Below, one piece after another: positions 48,746 through 60,136 of a DNA stretch of 64,000 nt. The notes beneath the pieces are model-generated. The model was not told the DNA's origin, searched no databases, and worked only from the letters and a program-made list of their open reading frames with translations. Each line of letters starts with the position of its first letter. The first letter of the stretch is position 1. Source of the stretch: Unio delphinus (taxonomy: Eukaryota > Mollusca > Bivalvia > Unionida > Unionidae); NCBI GenBank assembly GCA_029339505.1, contig JAQISU010000003.1:20219001-20283000 (forward strand). The letters are read 5' to 3'. A program made the position numbers and the translations under genes.

Positions 48746-51323
48746 GGCATGTACAAAATCGCTTATATGGTTTGAATAGAATGACCACGTATTGCCGAAA
48801 AGTTGCCGTTGTGTTTGAGATAGTATCATTCAAGCTTTATGCTGATGATAGTAATACAGTTTGTTGATGGCAGCAAAATTGTCATAATATTGATAGTTTT
48901 CCCTTTTATCCCAACAATAAAATCCAGATGCGCTTACCGAGCTGATTACGTCAACAAATATGACAGAACTAGCGCTTTTGCGATTCAAGAAGGTTATCAT
49001 CGCGTCTCACGTCACTTATTTGACACGGCCAACTTTTGTTACATACTGATTTCCATCAGCCTTAAGAAAATCTGTCAGTAACGCCAAATAAACCAGAACA
49101 TATAGACCAATAGTGTTCTTAACACTACTTTTTGAAGAGCAAGAGTGGCAGTGCACACCAGAATATAAACTGATCATTATCGATCTAAGAAAATGTATCT
49201 TGTTCTCACCGATACCACATGATACATAGGTTCCAACAGGAATAACATGTAAAAGGATACTGATTTGTTCAAGAATAATTCCATCGTATCCAAGTGATCA
49301 AGGTGGGCTCATAGACTCGGGATATTGGCAAACGCGGAGAGACTACTAGTTACTATGTTGTCCCATGATGGGATATGCGCAGCGACATGCTATCTAACGA
49401 CCATAACCTGACCATCTAATTGGTGCGACTTAACAACACAGAGGTTAGTAATGCTGACCAGCCTAGTCGCCACGTCACATTCATCCCAGGAATGGTATCC
49501 TGCGCTACGTTATAGGGTGTAGCTAAGTTGCAATATCAATTCAGAATGATTTTTAGGAGTTGAAACACGTTCGTCGTGAATTCAATGTTACTAGCCAAGC
49601 AAAACCGAAATTTGAAACTATCCTGGAATTAACGAAATCTCCAGAAGCGCCACACGCGAACTTGAATCTGTGCGTTTCACCTATTCTAGAGCCCCAGGAC
49701 AATCTAGATGACTGGTCAATACAACATGATGATCAAACAAAACTGTGTTGAGTGTATTTGTCAAAAGTAATTAGCCTTAATACCAACATAAAATATAGTG
49801 TTGGTTGCGTTCTAATTACACTGATTTAGAGAGTGCGCGCGTTCGTCAGCTGTTGTTCAGTTTTGATCTGTACGTTCGGGGAAACGCCTTATTGAGAGGT
49901 TTATCCACGAGGTTTGAAATGGTTTAGCCACGTAAAATCAAGCAAACGTTGCCGTGTTTAATGGACACAGGATGGAGAGCTAGCGTAAGCTATCGCCTGT
50001 GAACTGCTTTTCCTGTTGCTCTGATGTGGAATACTATAAGCTTCAGTGGAGGATGACCAGCGTTGGCGCGAAGTTTTTATCGCGTTGATGTTTACTACTA
50101 GAAAAGAAAGAGTCTCAATCAGATAAAATGCCGCATTCCGGGAAAATGGGGTCAGTCGCTTTTTTTAAAAAACGGCAATAATATAAAGTATACGAGGCTA
50201 TTCGAACTTCTTTTTGCGTGCATTGATGGGAAGATTGGATTGTATAGAATGGTATGAACAATAACCTTGGAAAATATCTACATCATCTACATTCTCAGAG
50301 GGCCAGCCCATAGCTCTAGCCCTGGAATATGGAATAGCCTTTCTAACCACGTGGTCAGACCCCACTATGTATGATATTGATATGTTTGACTGCAGGTGGA
50401 AAATGGAACATGATGAATTTCACTCAGGATGAGGACGGAGTGACAAAAATATGAATATGCGTGCGTCATGTGCAAGCTGCAAAGCTTCTCATACTACGGT
50501 ATGACGCGTCTCGGGATATATGGGTGTATGTTTAGACAATCCTCGGTACTCAGTCCTAGATGCTTGACTCTATCATCGTAGGAGATAAGGTATTTCAAGT
50601 ACAAGATCAATATATTTCACGTTCGTCATCTCAACAATTTTGGGATCACTTCATCATCATAATCATCATTATACACTATACCATACGTTTCAACAAGGCG
50701 TACCATAGTCCGCGAGCACAAAAGCCAAACAGACGCAGAATTATTTTCGTCAACTCTATGGGTTATAATCAGAATGTCCTGCTTTGTGCTCTCTATAAAA
50801 TGTTCGTGGAACGTTCACGCGTTTTCTACTAAAACACTATGAGTTAGTTTCTTGCATCTAGCATAAGGAAACGAGTATTATGCAGCTCCGTTATCTCATG
50901 TTCTATGCCGGGATCATGATCTGGATCATAATACAAAAGCTGTTGTCAGTCATTTTTGCGAACAGGCCTATTTCATAGTCTTATTGTTCTTCAAAGACTG
51001 AGTCCCGGTTAGGGAACCAAACGCAACGATATCACTGAAGTTTCGTTTCGAGCGGGGGCCAATGTATTTCTTAAAACGAGAAATTTGGCAAGTTTATTCT
51101 GCAAACATATCCACCAATGTTGGACAATCTTGTCTGATTTTGATCAACCTACAATGGCGCACGATGTGGTAACTTTTTGATACATTCATGCATGCAATAT
51201 TATCCACGGCATAACACTAAAAGCCTTATGTTTAGTCTCGGGCTAATAAGTGACCCATATCCAGAACGTTATGAAAACCAAGGCAGAAGTTAAGAGTGAC
51301 CTTGGTTTTGAGGAGATTTCAAA

Positions 51324-51695
51324 GTGTCTAAACGGACAAGTAGCAAAGTCAGCAAAATGTATGTGACAAGTCGGAAAGCTGTAACGACTGACACAAGGAC
51401 ACATCAGAATGACAACTTTTCACAGCTGGCGACTTCTGGAGCAAGTAAAATAATAATATTCTGTTATATTTCCTTTACGCGCATCATGACGATGAGTAAT
51501 GAGGAGATTTTAAAAAAAAACATATGTATACAAGGCTACACTTTGGTTAAAATGACTTTTGCTGGGGCCCCTGCGCGTCCTATACGTGACAGTGGTGAAC
51601 CACGTTTGCCCATAGATATTCGCAAGAATCTTGAGATAGATTTAAATAGATTTAAAATAGTATCCTCTCATCCAAGTCTCTTTGCTGAGCATTAG
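51324..51695 (+). other. Coding-like frame, 123 codons
   Basis: The latter half reads as ordinary soluble protein: FAGAPARPIRDSGEPRLPID and NLEIDLNRFKIVSSHPSLFA, ending in TAG. The first half is Ser/Thr/Lys-rich. An internal ATG at 51,492 (MSNEEILKKN) is an equally good start. No domain is recognised. Confidence 0.3.
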
Positions 51696-51765
51696 CAGAT
51701 TCTTCTACACTAGGAACGGCCGGTACTAGTACCAACTAGAGATGGCCTGATAACCTACTTTAATG

Positions 51766-51964
51766 CAGTGGTGTAGCGGGAGGGGGGAGGCACATGGGGC
51801 ATTCGCTCCGGGCGCCGGTGGCTAGGGGGCGCCAAACCGGTAGCTAGAGTGCGCCAAATGGGCGCCTAAATCGGGTACAAGGTACATAACTGCGCAACAG
51901 GGGCAACCGGGGGCGCAAATTTGAGTGTTTTGCCCTGGGCGGCAAATATCCTCGCTAGCCACTG
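51766..51964. mobile_element. hAT-like MITE, second family, 199 bp
   Basis: Starts cagtggtgtagcg and ends cgctagccactg, near-perfect inverted ends. Flanks are ctttaatg and ctgaaatg, an imperfect 8-bp duplication (six of eight). The interior is GC-rich with repeated gggcgcc/gcgccaa motifs, as in the other CAG-ended MITE, but the sequence differs. Confidence 0.75.
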
Positions 51965-53018
51965 CTGAAATGCTGAAGAAAAAGGCGAGTAAAACTAGGA
52001 AACAACGATGAATGCGACTTGGAACTGAACCCACGGTGAAATGCGGAATAACTGATGCCGGAACCAATTCAGAAGAAGCAACGAAGTGGGTGGGGTAATG
52101 CAGGTCACTACAGTTAAAAACCCAGGAAAGTTGTAGCCTGAACAAGACTTGCTGCCATGATGAAACAGTGTCAGGCTGAGAGGAACACCAACACTTACAA
52201 CTCTGCAGCTTCACACCAGATAGACCAGGTCACTATTATCAGAACCGGTTGACGAGATATCCGTTAGTAGCCATATGCTTTGCCGTCTGTGAACTTGTCA
52301 ATAATAATTTTACCCGTTTCATTTCACTCCAGAAGCCAGATTTTCGTCTGCTTTTTGTTGGTAAAAAATATAACCCGCTACGTGCAAATTCGTAAGAATG
52401 CCACAATGCAAATGATGGAGGGGGTGGGGACAGCATACGCGGGCTGTTGCAGACAAACTAGTTTTCTGCAGAGATACAAAAGATCACCTCCAGACCAGGT
52501 GGGATCAACCGGATATCAGCATGACCAGAATTCTCAGGACCGCACTTGTGCAACTCTAATCAAGTTCCTGTCAAGACAAGGAATGTGTGTTATTTTCATG
52601 ACCTAATTTTTAAAGGTACTCGGTGCAATCTCATATCCAAAGAAAGCTGCAGATATAGCAGGCGCCATGCTAGGTTTTTAGCTATCGCAATTATTGCAAA
52701 CCAAGCTCAACATATACCCGTTGTATGTCCTCCAGCATAAACTCTAACGTGGCTTTCCAGACGTTCTAGTCTTTCGCTATTTGATCTACAGAGATTCGCT
52801 TAGACTGTGGTTGTTAGCTGTGTTTGACATTTTTACGGGTTCGGAAGCACTTTACATCTTGCTCGCACAAACAGGTCCTCAAGCATAGGATTTATCTATA
52901 TTTTCTTTCTTTGTTTCCTTACCACACGAAGAACCCACATAGGTTTCAGTTTCCTTCCTTTTTTCTCCTCTATTCCCTTCCAAACATCACCCTCATAAAA
53001 CTTTATCTGACGCACTTT

Positions 53019-53222
53019 CACGGAATGAAGATTTTCATACCAAGCGTGGTAGTTGTGGATGGTGAACTCTATTACTCGCCCAAGTCCACGGTATTGCAAA
53101 TGTTACCCTTAAAGATGTTCGCGTCAGATGGTTTTTTTTTCCAGCATGGCCGCATAATCAATAGTTACTCTTCTTTCATGAAAGTTTTGCTTTCTCATCC
53201 CTCAGATTTAATTAGAACAAAA
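53019..53222 (+). other. Coding-like frame, C-terminal-looking
   Basis: From the ATG at about 53,025 to TAG at 53,222: MKIFIPSVVVVDGELYYSPK, then FASDGFFFQHGRIINSYSSF. Protein-like and not repeat-derived; it is the last such piece before TIMP exon 2. Family unknown. Confidence 0.28.
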
Positions 53223-53640
53223 TAGTATTTACTCTTGGTTATACAGCAAACATTTGTTTCAGCAGATTTTGGCCAATATTGAGATCCCATGTCGCCCAAA
53301 AATACATTTCGCACGTACGTATACACAAACATACATTTATTCTTACAAAATCTTGTTTAAACAGACATGAAATATTTTAAACGTTTTGCCCTTTTAATCT
53401 AGGGAGTAATAGACAAGAATGCACCCTTGAGATCTTAATCCGTTTTTCTCCGTCCTAAGTTTTATAACATAAAGCGCACTGGAGTGACCAGTTATATAGT
53501 AATACAAAATTGTACCCACCACCCATTCATCACTCCAGCTAGATATATATTGAAAATGTGATTGATTATTGCAGATTCTATAAATTCACATATGAATGAG
53601 CTCTATTTTACTATTGCTTTTTTTTGTATGTGTGCATCAG

Positions 53641-53780
53641 TGATCCGAGCACGTGTATTAAGTGTGAAAGTGATCGGCCCAAACGGGAATCGTTTGCCAG
53701 AGGAACCGTCAGATGACTTCAATTTCATGTACGAGATGGCCATGACACGTTACAAGATAGAAGTGCAAAAAACATTCAAG
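53641..53780 (+). CDS. TIMP: Tissue inhibitor of metalloproteinases, exon 2
   Basis: The acceptor is ttttttttgtatgtgtgcatcag. The first two bases (TG) complete the split codon from exon 1 to Val, giving VIRARVLSVKVIG, which matches the TIMP V-I-R-A-K-V strand just after the third cysteine. The exon continues through a loop (NGNRLPEEPSDDFNF) to MTRYKIEVQKTFK, matching the TIMP strand Y-x-I-x-x-x-K-x-F-K. It ends AAG followed by gtgagt at 53,781, phase 0. The perfect phase match across a 10-kb intron and the domain order make the call firm, although the exon is not preceded by the usual HPQ segment. Confidence 0.85.
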
Positions 53781-54060
53781 GTGAGTGAATGTTCTTACAA
53801 GTACATACCAATTTTGAATAAATTTGAGCATGCACATATCATTTATCAGCATAATATGTAACAACCTTCTATAAAACTAATTCGGATACCATTAGCTGTT
53901 CTGACACCTGTCAGTTTCTAATGTTTACTAGATGGGAAATGTCCATTATTTAGAGTTTTGCATCACCCACCCCATGATTAACCCAAACTTCTCCTATTCT
54001 CCCATACAATATTAAAACATTAATGTTTTAACTATATTTACCGAACAGTTACAAATATTT

Positions 54061-54105
<45 letters not shown>
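54061..54105. repeat. AAT microsatellite
   Basis: About 15 AAT repeats. Flanking sequence does not clearly match the LINE end. Confidence 0.95.
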
Positions 54106-54107
<2 letters not shown>

Positions 54108-54334
54108 CAGCATAGCCTATTGACTCTAATCTTTTTTGAGTCCTCGATATTAAAATTTAAATGTTAGAAATGAAAAAACATAAAGACAGTACGTAGGCAA
54201 TAAATAAAAAAAGAAAGATAATTTTAAAAAAATAACTTTATACATATATAATTCACACATACCAAAAAATAACATACCAAAAGTATGCATTCATAGACTA
54301 ATATACATATTTCTCTCAAACATACCTAAATTTG

Positions 54335-54600
54335 TATCGCCTCGGTAGCCTACGTTATTAGATTGCTCCCCTCTGATGCGGGAGGTCGCGGGTTCCAATC
54401 CAGGCCGAACCGTACCAACGACAAAACAAATGGTACTAGATTCTGCCTCGCTTGGCGCTCAGCATTAAAAGGTTATTGTTGGGACTGGTCGGCTTGGTGT
54501 CAGGATAATGTCTCTAGGTGGGACATGATGTCATATGACTCGACGGGGGATCGAACCCTAGACGTTCTAACCACTATGACACCAGAGCGGGCACACAACA
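54335..54600 (+). mobile_element. Bivalve-type tRNA-derived SINE with antisense tRNA-like tail
   Basis: The head gcctcggtagcctacgttat (A-box-like) and gtcgcgggttccaatccagg (B-box-like) start a SINE whose body ttggcgctcagcattaaaag and gtcaggataatgtc is of a type widespread in bivalve genomes (recalled, not searched). Its right end, on the minus strand, reads ggtgtcatagtggttagaac ... ctagggttcgatccc, a second tRNA-like A and B box pair in opposite orientation (about 54,540-54,595). Confidence 0.78.
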
Positions 54601-55793
54601 TAATATCGGATTGTTTTGTTCTGGAACAGAATAATTTTTGGATTGCAAGAAAAATAATTGTATTATATGTGTAGACGATGGAACTAGGAAGTGCAAAATA
54701 GGTGACACTTAGGAATATACGCTATGGATAAAATGGAATTTAATGTAAGTCACACAATATTGTTTATTATCTCTCTTGCAGTAATTTTATGAACTAAATA
54801 AACTTCAGTCATATTTGGTACACATCTTTATATGCACAAGATGTGGACCAAATTCAGTTTGGAATTCAACTTGACGTTTACGGACAGCTACCGATGGTAA
54901 AACAAATATCAACAACTAGGCATCATTGTGTTATCAATATCGTTCGGCCGCCATATGCACCGTTCTTATCTCTGGTTACACTTGTTTATTCAGTGTTTTT
55001 GCTTTTTTATACAGAGAAAATACCATGTCGTTGGGTTATTTGTCCAGGGGTTTACTGACACAGGGTGGGGTGGGGTTGGTGTAATTGACCAGGGGTGGAA
55101 TGACAGAGGAGCATTAACCTGGAGGGTGAGGGTGTGATGCATTGGCGCAATGGTAATTATCCTGCCACTGTTTGAACGTATGCATCAGTGTATTTATATA
55201 TAGATTTGTATCACACATACCAACACGCGTCATGCTTGCTCATATGCCATGATATATAGATTCACCAAGTTATATTTATGTACAATCACACGTGTCTCGT
55301 ATCATATACACCACACAGAGCTAATACAACCTGCATGTTAGGCTTTAAAACAAGCGATAGGCCTTCCTGCTACTACTGGAAGTATACATAAAGTTATAAT
55401 GATCTATACATAAAAAGTAGCAGCGCCTTGAACTGCAAATAATTGTAAACGTGTATGAATCACATACAAATCTGTTTACATACATCTGAGTAATGTAACT
55501 ATGAATCACATACAAATCTGTTTACATACACCTTAGCAAATGTGCCAAAAGTTGGGGAAGATGAATGATCTCCTCGACTCCTTATGCTATTTGTTTATCT
55601 TTGTCTATGAAATCATCGACAACGGTGTTATTGTCCCCATCGAGTAAACAATAAATAATTGATTATATCTAAGCAAAGATATATAATAGAATAACACTGT
55701 CCCTCGTATGCAAAAGACAACAGTTTAATCAATTATATGTAACAAAATGAAATCGAACATGGCATGTGAATGATTCATTTTCTTCAAAAACAG
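54601..55793. other. No gene seen; one short tandem duplication
   Basis: Contains a two-copy ~50-bp repeat at about 55,450-55,530 (atgaatcacatacaaatctg, tttacataca). Frames near 54,843-55,137 have no support. Confidence 0.5.
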
Positions 55794-55913
55794 AGTAACA
55801 AAATTATGCAAAATTATGTTACACTGATAAACAAATTTCATAATGTGATCGAGAGACTGATCGAGCGCAACCTGGTGAGTGCGTGCGGTCTTTCCTTTTC
55901 CAAATCACAGCTG
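55794..55913 (+). CDS. TIMP: Possible TIMP exon 3
   Basis: After tcttcaaaaacag, a frame in the phase required by exon 2 (phase 0) stays open for 40 codons. It contains ERNLVSACGLSFSKSQLVIS, which fits the TIMP A-C-G-V/L-x-L ... Y-L-I segment in spacing. Possible donors are gtgagt at 55,875 (before the ACG motif) or gtgatc at 55,914 (after it). A CT microsatellite starts at once after the second. The acceptor is weak and the first half is not obviously TIMP-like, so this is tentative. Confidence 0.33.
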
Positions 55914-55915
55914 GT

Positions 55916-55917
<2 letters not shown>

Positions 55918-55972
<55 letters not shown>
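55918..55972. repeat. CT microsatellite
   Basis: About 27 CT repeats. Confidence 0.97.
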
Positions 55973-55975
<3 letters not shown>

Positions 55976-57601
55976 GTCATCAACCTCTCTGCTCAGACTG
56001 TGATCTTTCCCCTACTGTGCAATGACAGTGTATGTAGAGCTATTTATTTCCTTCAAAAAAAAAATATAGTACCCAACTAAATACATGTCTGGTTTGCTTC
56101 TCCACTTCGAATCAAAACAATATTCCCACTCTCTTGTGTCAGATATCGTGTATCGAAACTCAAAATAACTAGCTATGGTCATTTCGCACCTAAGACACGC
56201 TCACTATGTCTTGTTAGCGGCAACCGCATTCCAAAAGACCATGACATAACTGGACCTCTTTAATACACCATCACACCTCACTGTGGCTATAAATGTACCA
56301 GCTGAACTATCCAGCACACTTACGTTATTCCATTCTCGGTTGACGAGAATTCAGGGCTTACGTACACATGAAAATATTGACGTCACTCCTTGTTCCATCT
56401 TCGTTCCACTGCTAATTAGCTATTCGTTGACATATATTTACAGACATAGGAATAATCATGTCTCGGTATAACTTATACAAAGCATGAAATCTTTATGATA
56501 CAAAATATTCCAGTGATAATTTGCTCCTCACAGTTTGTGTCAGAAAACGACAGCCAATCTCACGCTACATGATTTATATTACATACAAAAGAACTGAATC
56601 CGAACTCATTCAAATAACGATATATTGGATGTCATTTTTACAATCCATGAATCATAGAACATGCAAAATTATTACTGAATTCAAGGAAAGTTTTAAGTAT
56701 GAACTTAAAATGAATAAATTCACTAATATGTACTAAGTTATATCAACGAACACGTTGTATGTAAGTGAGACTAAGAGTGTGCTTTCCAGAGCCCTCGCTG
56801 TTGGCCATTGAAGTTTCAGGCTAGCATTATTAAATATACCTAAAAGTGCATAATTCATTTTGCGCTGTAAGTATTCAGTTATACTTGATGTGATATACGT
56901 CGTACCACGTCTCATTGACTTCATACTGAATCATGCCGGTCAGTTTATATCAATTTCTTGGACGAGTCGGTTTGTTGATTAAGGAACGATGTATGGGCAG
57001 CCTAATTAAATTTTCCATAATTGACGTAGTATGAAAATAAATGATTTAACAACCCCCCCAAAAAAAAAAAAAAAAAAATTTAATGATGAATTCAGATTCC
57101 AAATGACGTATTATTAAATCATATGATTTAAAGAAACAAACGGAATGAACAATTCTAATTTCAGATTAAAGGTTATCATAACGACATGTTCCAACATATC
57201 ATGAAATAAAATGAAGAACTAGAAAATTTAATGATTTGCACAAACCAGTCTGAATGATTAACCGATATTCAAAATAAAACAACAGGGTAGTAATCAAAGT
57301 GTTCTTACTTAAAGCATGATTTAAGGTATAAGCACAATGCATGAACTTAAATAAAATCATTTGAGCAAAGAAAAGAAACTAATGTAAAATGTCCACAAAA
57401 AATCTTTTTCCTGTATAAGGAACGTAAAATGACACTGAGTGTGTGGAGTGTAAACGACTCAACAAAGGCTGGCTTTGACTACAACTACAGTTTAAGATCA
57501 AAATGCAACCCAAATTTGCAAACCCCAATAATTTATAGAGTGGCCGTCCATCCATGACACATTGTGTCATGACGCCCGCCTAGATTTGTTTTGCAGACGA
57601 T
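55973..57601. other. No gene seen
   Basis: Mixed AT-rich sequence with a C-run plus poly-A tract (about 57,053-57,079). No further TIMP exon was recognised. Confidence 0.5.
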
Positions 57602-57661
<60 letters not shown>

Positions 57662-59110
57662 GACTTTGTATAGCGCCTAATCTTTCGAAGCTCTAACCGC
57701 TTTACACCATCAATAATGATATGACTACACTACAGAACAACAAATGACAAAAACAATGAAATTGGAAAATATAAAAAACGCATGCTGAAAACATATAAGA
57801 TACAAAACATGATTAGGTCGCTAAGTTTGTCTCTGCAGTCAAAACAGGTGAGTCTTAAGAGCACTCTTAAAAGGGACCACTGTGTCTTTGTGTCTAATTT
57901 CAATGGGCAATTCGTTCTACGTCGCCGGGCCCTGGTGTGCAAACGAACGTTGTCCATATGATTTTGTTTTCATCTTGGGAACAATGAGTATACGATTATC
58001 AGAAGAACAGCGTGAGGGATCTAGCTGGTGTATACACATGGGTCAGGCTGGATAGATATGTTGGACCGGAGTCTGTGATTGAAACATAGCACAGAGAACA
58101 AATTTTGTGTTTGATTCTGTATCGAATCGATAGCCAGTGTAGGGTACAGAGCAGTAGTGAGGTGTGCTCTAATCGATGTACTCTAAAGATGATCCGTGCA
58201 GCTGTGTTTTGAACTTTTTGAAGTTTCTGGAGTAAATATTGTGACGAACCAGACAGAATTGAATTAGAATAGCCAGGTCTTGAAAGTACTAATGAACACA
58301 CAAGTGTTTTAGTGGCATCAATTGAAAGATATTTACGAATGGAACTGATGCGTCTCAATTCAAGATATGCAGCCTTGCATATGTTCACGACATGTTGGTG
58401 CAATGTGAGAGTACTGTCTAGAGTAACGCCTAGGTTTCGTACTGACTGTGAGAATTTAATGCTGGTGTTGCTGATATTTATTGTCTGAGGTAAAGGATGT
58501 GAATTAGAAAGTATTTGTGTTGTGATCAGAATAGCCTCAGTTTTATCATCATTCATCTGCTGCTTGTTACATATCATCCATGATTTCACATCAGAAATGC
58601 ACTTCTCTACTCCATGGATGGTAGCATCAACTTCATTTGGGTGGCTAGACTTGTATATTTGGTTGTCATCAGCATACAATTGGTGCGACACTGGGTGATA
58701 ATCTATGCCACTTGAGAGCTGCTGAGTGTACAGAATGAAGAGAACACGACCAAGAACACATCCACAACATACGTCAACTGGGCTGGAGTGTATTCCATTT
58801 GCAGATATAATTTGTGTCCTGTTGACTAAGTAGGACTTCTGAATGCCAAATACATGCTGGAGACGATGAAGCAATATATCATGGTCTATTGTGTCAAATG
58901 CTGCAGATAAATCTAGGAGAGTGAGGACTGTAATCTTTCCACTATCCAAAGTAGAGAGAATGTCACTAAATACTTTCAGAAGAGTACTTTCCGCACTGTG
59001 GCAAGGGCGATATGCAGAATGTAAATTGCTAAAAAGACTATTTGAATTCAAATGAGATACAAGTTGAGTAAGAACATCCTTTTCTAAGCTTTTTATATGA
59101 ATGGGAGATT
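57602..59110 (-). mobile_element. CR1/L2-type LINE, copy 3, 5'-truncated
   Basis: The minus-strand element contains the reverse transcriptase frame, a 3' region shared with 9530-10,090 and 17,860-18,200, and an (AAT)n stretch (57,602-57,657) that is its ATT tail read on the other strand. It is cut at about 59,110. The best-preserved LINE here. Confidence 0.93.
57999..59051 (-). CDS. LINE reverse transcriptase fragment, 350 codons
   Basis: Covers the reverse transcriptase from finger to thumb and a C-terminal region: SAYRPCHSAESTLLKVFSDI (13-32), motif A LTLLDLSAAFDTIDHDILLH (43-62), and catalytic YADD in HQLYADDNQIYKSS (123-136). Then come DVKSWM and a C-terminal part with YSNSILSGSS and HWLSIRYRIKHKI. 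Compared with 33,240-33,290 it lacks eight residues before SYLVNRTQ, an in-frame deletion. The motif B segment, usually a PQGS-type loop, reads CCGCVLGRVLF, so activity is doubtful. The N-terminal endonuclease is absent. The element would reverse-transcribe its RNA at a nicked chromosomal site; this copy is truncated. Confidence 0.88.
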   Translation of the reverse strand: MNSNSLFSNLHSAYRPCHSAESTLLKVFSDILSTLDSGKITVLTLLDLSAAFDTIDHDILLHRLQHVFGIQKSYLVNRTQIISANGIHSSPVDVCCGCVLGRVLFILYTQQLSSGIDYHPVSHQLYADDNQIYKSSHPNEVDATIHGVEKCISDVKSWMICNKQQMNDDKTEAILITTQILSNSHPLPQTINISNTSIKFSQSVRNLGVTLDSTLTLHQHVVNICKAAYLELRRISSIRKYLSIDATKTLVCSLVLSRPGYSNSILSGSSQYLLQKLQKVQNTAARIIFRVHRLEHTSLLLCTLHWLSIRYRIKHKICSLCYVSITDSGPTYLSSLTHVYTPARSLTLFF

Positions 59111-59283
59111 AGAAACTGGCCGGACCGACAAGATCCAATAGATGCCAAAATAAATGTATAATTAAAGTGTTTCTTTTCTTAAGATATCAGCAAGAACTAT
59201 ATTTTCCACTCGGCATAAAGTAACTTTATCCACATTAAAGTTTTTTCTTCCTCTTGCAATGCGCCAGTTTTCAAGTCTACAAG

Positions 59284-59286
<3 letters not shown>

Positions 59287-59376
<90 letters not shown>
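59287..59376. repeat. TA microsatellite
   Basis: About 45 TA repeats, 210 bases before the right segmental copy. Confidence 0.97.
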
Positions 59377-59379
<3 letters not shown>

Positions 59380-60136
59380 TAAGGAGACTGAATCTTGAAG
59401 CGAGGGTTCTCTCATAGGACGGGTCTAATTCAAGGTATAACCCAGGACCCACTACTATTAGTGCAGTCGAAAATGACTCTTCTGCCTCCTGCAGAAATAT
59501 GAGAGAAAGCATTCATATGCACCCATATTTAAAGAAACGAGTCAGTGAAACAGTTGAATCCTTAGTTCTATAACACTAGATGATTCTGAGTGTTTTGTGA
59601 AGAAAACACTAGCCAAGAAAGCCAAGAAAGGCTCCAACAAACCCAACTTCTTCAAATAATGAATGAAAATATCAGAGATGGTAACAGTAGTAAATTTATC
59701 AGAGTCTAAATGAATGAAATTTGTGTAAATAAAAAAACAGAAATACTATACATCAACGGTGTCGTACAGCTCTACCGATCTTAAATAAAATATTAATTCT
59801 TGAAAAATGTAATACTTAAATCATTTTATAAAAGTTTGTTCATTTTTATCGAGTGAGTGCTTTGAACTTCAGTTGTTATTACAAAACTTCCATGCAAAAT
59901 TATAGATCGCTGTACAACAGGAGACTGATACAAAGAAAAGGATTATTTAATGTAAACATTTCTATATATCCTTCCTTCCTTCCTTCTTTCATTTTATGAA
60001 TAGATTTAGAGAGGAAGTTGGATATATGGATTCCATGTATTTATGTAAATATTTATATATCGCTCCTTACATTTAGCGCGTTTAAAGAGATTTCTTAGTG
60101 ATACTGTTTCGACATCATTCTCCTCATTTAATAAGA

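Larger units (their letters stand above)
45881..53222 (+). other. Degraded coding-like block, unidentified, in TIMP intron 1
   Basis: About 7 kb, less AT-biased and free of microsatellites, unlike its surroundings. Protein-like plus-strand pieces follow one another in changing frames: 45,881-46,081; 47,634-47,927; 48,581-48,745; 49,560-49,751; about 50,286-50,430 (SEGQPIALALEYGIAFLTTW); about 51,052-51,180 (NLASLFCKHIHQCWTI); 51,324-51,695; and 53,019-53,222. Most end in natural stops and have mixed composition. No hallmark domain could be assigned. A short GGLIDSGY at about 49,302-49,325 resembles a dUTPase motif, which is weak evidence. It could be a decayed large DNA virus or virus-like element, or an old gene cluster. 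Confidence 0.4.
43676..53640 (+). other. TIMP: TIMP intron 1 (~10 kb)
   Basis: Bounded by gtacgt at 43,676 and tgtgtgcatcag at 53,640. 43,676-45,700 is AT-rich with no gene; frames of about 100 codons at 44,748-45,041 and 45,045-45,380 have no support. The rest holds a 48-bp tandem repeat, a long coding-like block, an LTR-like element and a MITE. Confidence 0.75.

Noticed and set aside
49302..49325. dUTPase gene
   Set aside because: Only one short motif-like string was seen; the other dUTPase motifs could not be placed with confidence, so it is kept only as a hint in the coding-like block.
51822..52214. 130-codon minus-strand frame with many cysteines
   Set aside because: It begins in unique sequence but its second half crosses the 199-bp MITE, so the cysteine-rich end is MITE sequence.
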